Source: Candidatus Heritagella intestinalis (GTDB lineage: Bacteria; Bacillota; Clostridia; Oscillospirales; Acutalibacteraceae). From it: a stretch of DNA of 64,000 nucleotides. The position numbers were made by a program, and so were the translations under genes. Where the stretch lies: contig CAJFVO010000004.1 in assembly GCA_904420555.1 (NCBI GenBank), forward strand, positions 248,001 through 312,000, written 5' to 3'. Positions 63,534 through 64,000 of the stretch are shown here, piece by piece; the stretch's first letter is position 1; the number at the start of each line of letters is the position of its first letter. Below the pieces are notes generated by a model, which had not been told where the DNA came from, did not search any database, and worked only from the letters and a program-made list of their open reading frames with translations.

Positions 63534-64000
63534 ATGATTTTGACCATTCGCAACGAATACGGCAGCGCCTATGTGGATACCCAGGGAGCCCAGTGGGTGT
63601 CTTTTAAGGACGCTCAGGGCCTGGAGCACCTGTGGCAGGGGGACGCCGCCTATTGGAGCGGACAGGCCCCGGTGCTGTTCCCCATTGTAGGCGCTCTGCG
63701 TAACGGCCGCGCCCATATCAAAGACGGGGAATACGAGATGAAGCAGCACGGCATTGCCCGGCACCTGGCTTTTGAGGTGACGGAGCAGAAGGAGGATTCT
63801 GTCACCCTGACCCTGCGCTCCACCGAGGAGACCAAAAAGCAGTATCCCTATGACTTTGCCCTGCACATGACCTACCGCTTTGAAGGCCCCCGCATGGTGA
63901 CGGAATTCAAGGTGGAGAACACCGGCGACGAAGTGATGCCCTTTGCTCTGGGCGGCCATCCGGCCTTTAATTGCCCCATGGTAGAGGGGGAGACCTTCGA
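63534..64000 (+). CDS. Aldose 1-epimerase-like protein (partial)
   Basis: The first 155 codons of a galactose-mutarotase-fold protein; the window ends inside it. The start MILTIRNEYGSAYVDTQGAQ, followed by HLWQGDAAYWSGQAPVLFPIVG and GHPAFNCP, matches the LacX/YeaD-like aldose 1-epimerase superfamily, with the catalytic His expected in RHLAF or GGHPAFN. The strong ribosome site GAAAGGAGAAG precedes ATG 63534. The role is probably sugar-phosphate or hexose epimerisation; the substrate is unknown. Confidence 0.82.
   Translation, partial: MILTIRNEYGSAYVDTQGAQWVSFKDAQGLEHLWQGDAAYWSGQAPVLFPIVGALRNGRAHIKDGEYEMKQHGIARHLAFEVTEQKEDSVTLTLRSTEETKKQYPYDFALHMTYRFEGPRMVTEFKVENTGDEVMPFALGGHPAFNCPMVEGETF

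Overview
The window looks like chromosomal core genome of a high-GC member of the class Clostridia, most like an Oscillospiraceae/Ruminococcaceae-type gut anaerobe. This is judged by eye from gene content and order, not by alignment. Supporting signs are the hprK/PHP/murB/rapZ/whiA/dnaE/pfkA block, gdpP-rplI-dnaB, miaB-ricA-mutS-mutL-miaA, and yggS-sepF-ylmH-divIVA-lspA-rluD. A DUF2508-bofA pair points to an endospore-forming ancestry. No rRNA genes, insertion sequences, prophage, plasmid genes or CRISPR array were seen.

Layout. 0.1-1.3 kb: a minus-strand GT4 glycosyltransferase. 1.6-6.5 kb: hprK, a YcdX-type PHP phosphatase, murB, rapZ and whiA, with no yvcK. 6.5-7.4 kb: a gene-free stretch with two tandem 230-bp copies of a structured repeat and a separate long hairpin. 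7.4-12.8 kb: dnaE, pfkA and kptA. 13.0-13.2 kb: tRNA-Trp, tRNA-Asp and tRNA-Thr. 13.3-17.1 kb: a membrane glycosyltransferase-like protein, rpsU (58 codons), yqeG, aroQ, efp and a zinc-ribbon protein. 17.3-24.1 kb: surface-sugar genes, namely a FlaA1/CapD-type nucleotide-sugar dehydratase and, after an AT-rich gap, a GtrB/YfhO/GtrA glycosylation cassette. 24.1-25.2 kb: a promoter, a 37-codon leader ORF, an intrinsic terminator and a SAM methyltransferase, laid out like an attenuation-controlled resistance gene. 25.4-27.4 kb: an unknown conserved-looking protein and a convergent cysteine desulfurase.

27.6-38.4 kb: RNase J with a long structured leader, gdpP, rplI, dnaB, tilS, hpt, and ftsH carrying a 7 x 42-bp in-frame Ser-rich repeat. 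38.5-42.8 kb: a divergent type II topoisomerase pair. 43.0-46.7 kb: secG, rnr, DUF2508, bofA and a double-LysM protein. 46.8-49.3 kb: a divergent pair, an HTH regulator with a large unknown domain and a YhfC-like membrane protein. 49.4-57.6 kb: miaB, ricA-like, mutS, GNAT, mutL and miaA. 57.6-63.2 kb: the division cluster (HlyD-like, yggS, sepF, ylmH without ylmG, divIVA, lspA, rluD). From 63.5 kb an aldose-1-epimerase-like gene runs off the window.

The most interesting items are (1) the leader-ORF/terminator/RBS-masking arrangement before the methyltransferase at 24.1-24.4 kb and (2) the tandem 230-bp element at 6.58-7.04 kb, in which GTAAC words in one copy are replaced by GTTGC at matching positions so that a 9-bp stem is kept by paired changes. 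Also notable are the Ser-repeat FtsH, the extra topoisomerase pair, and the loss of yvcK and ylmG from otherwise canonical clusters.
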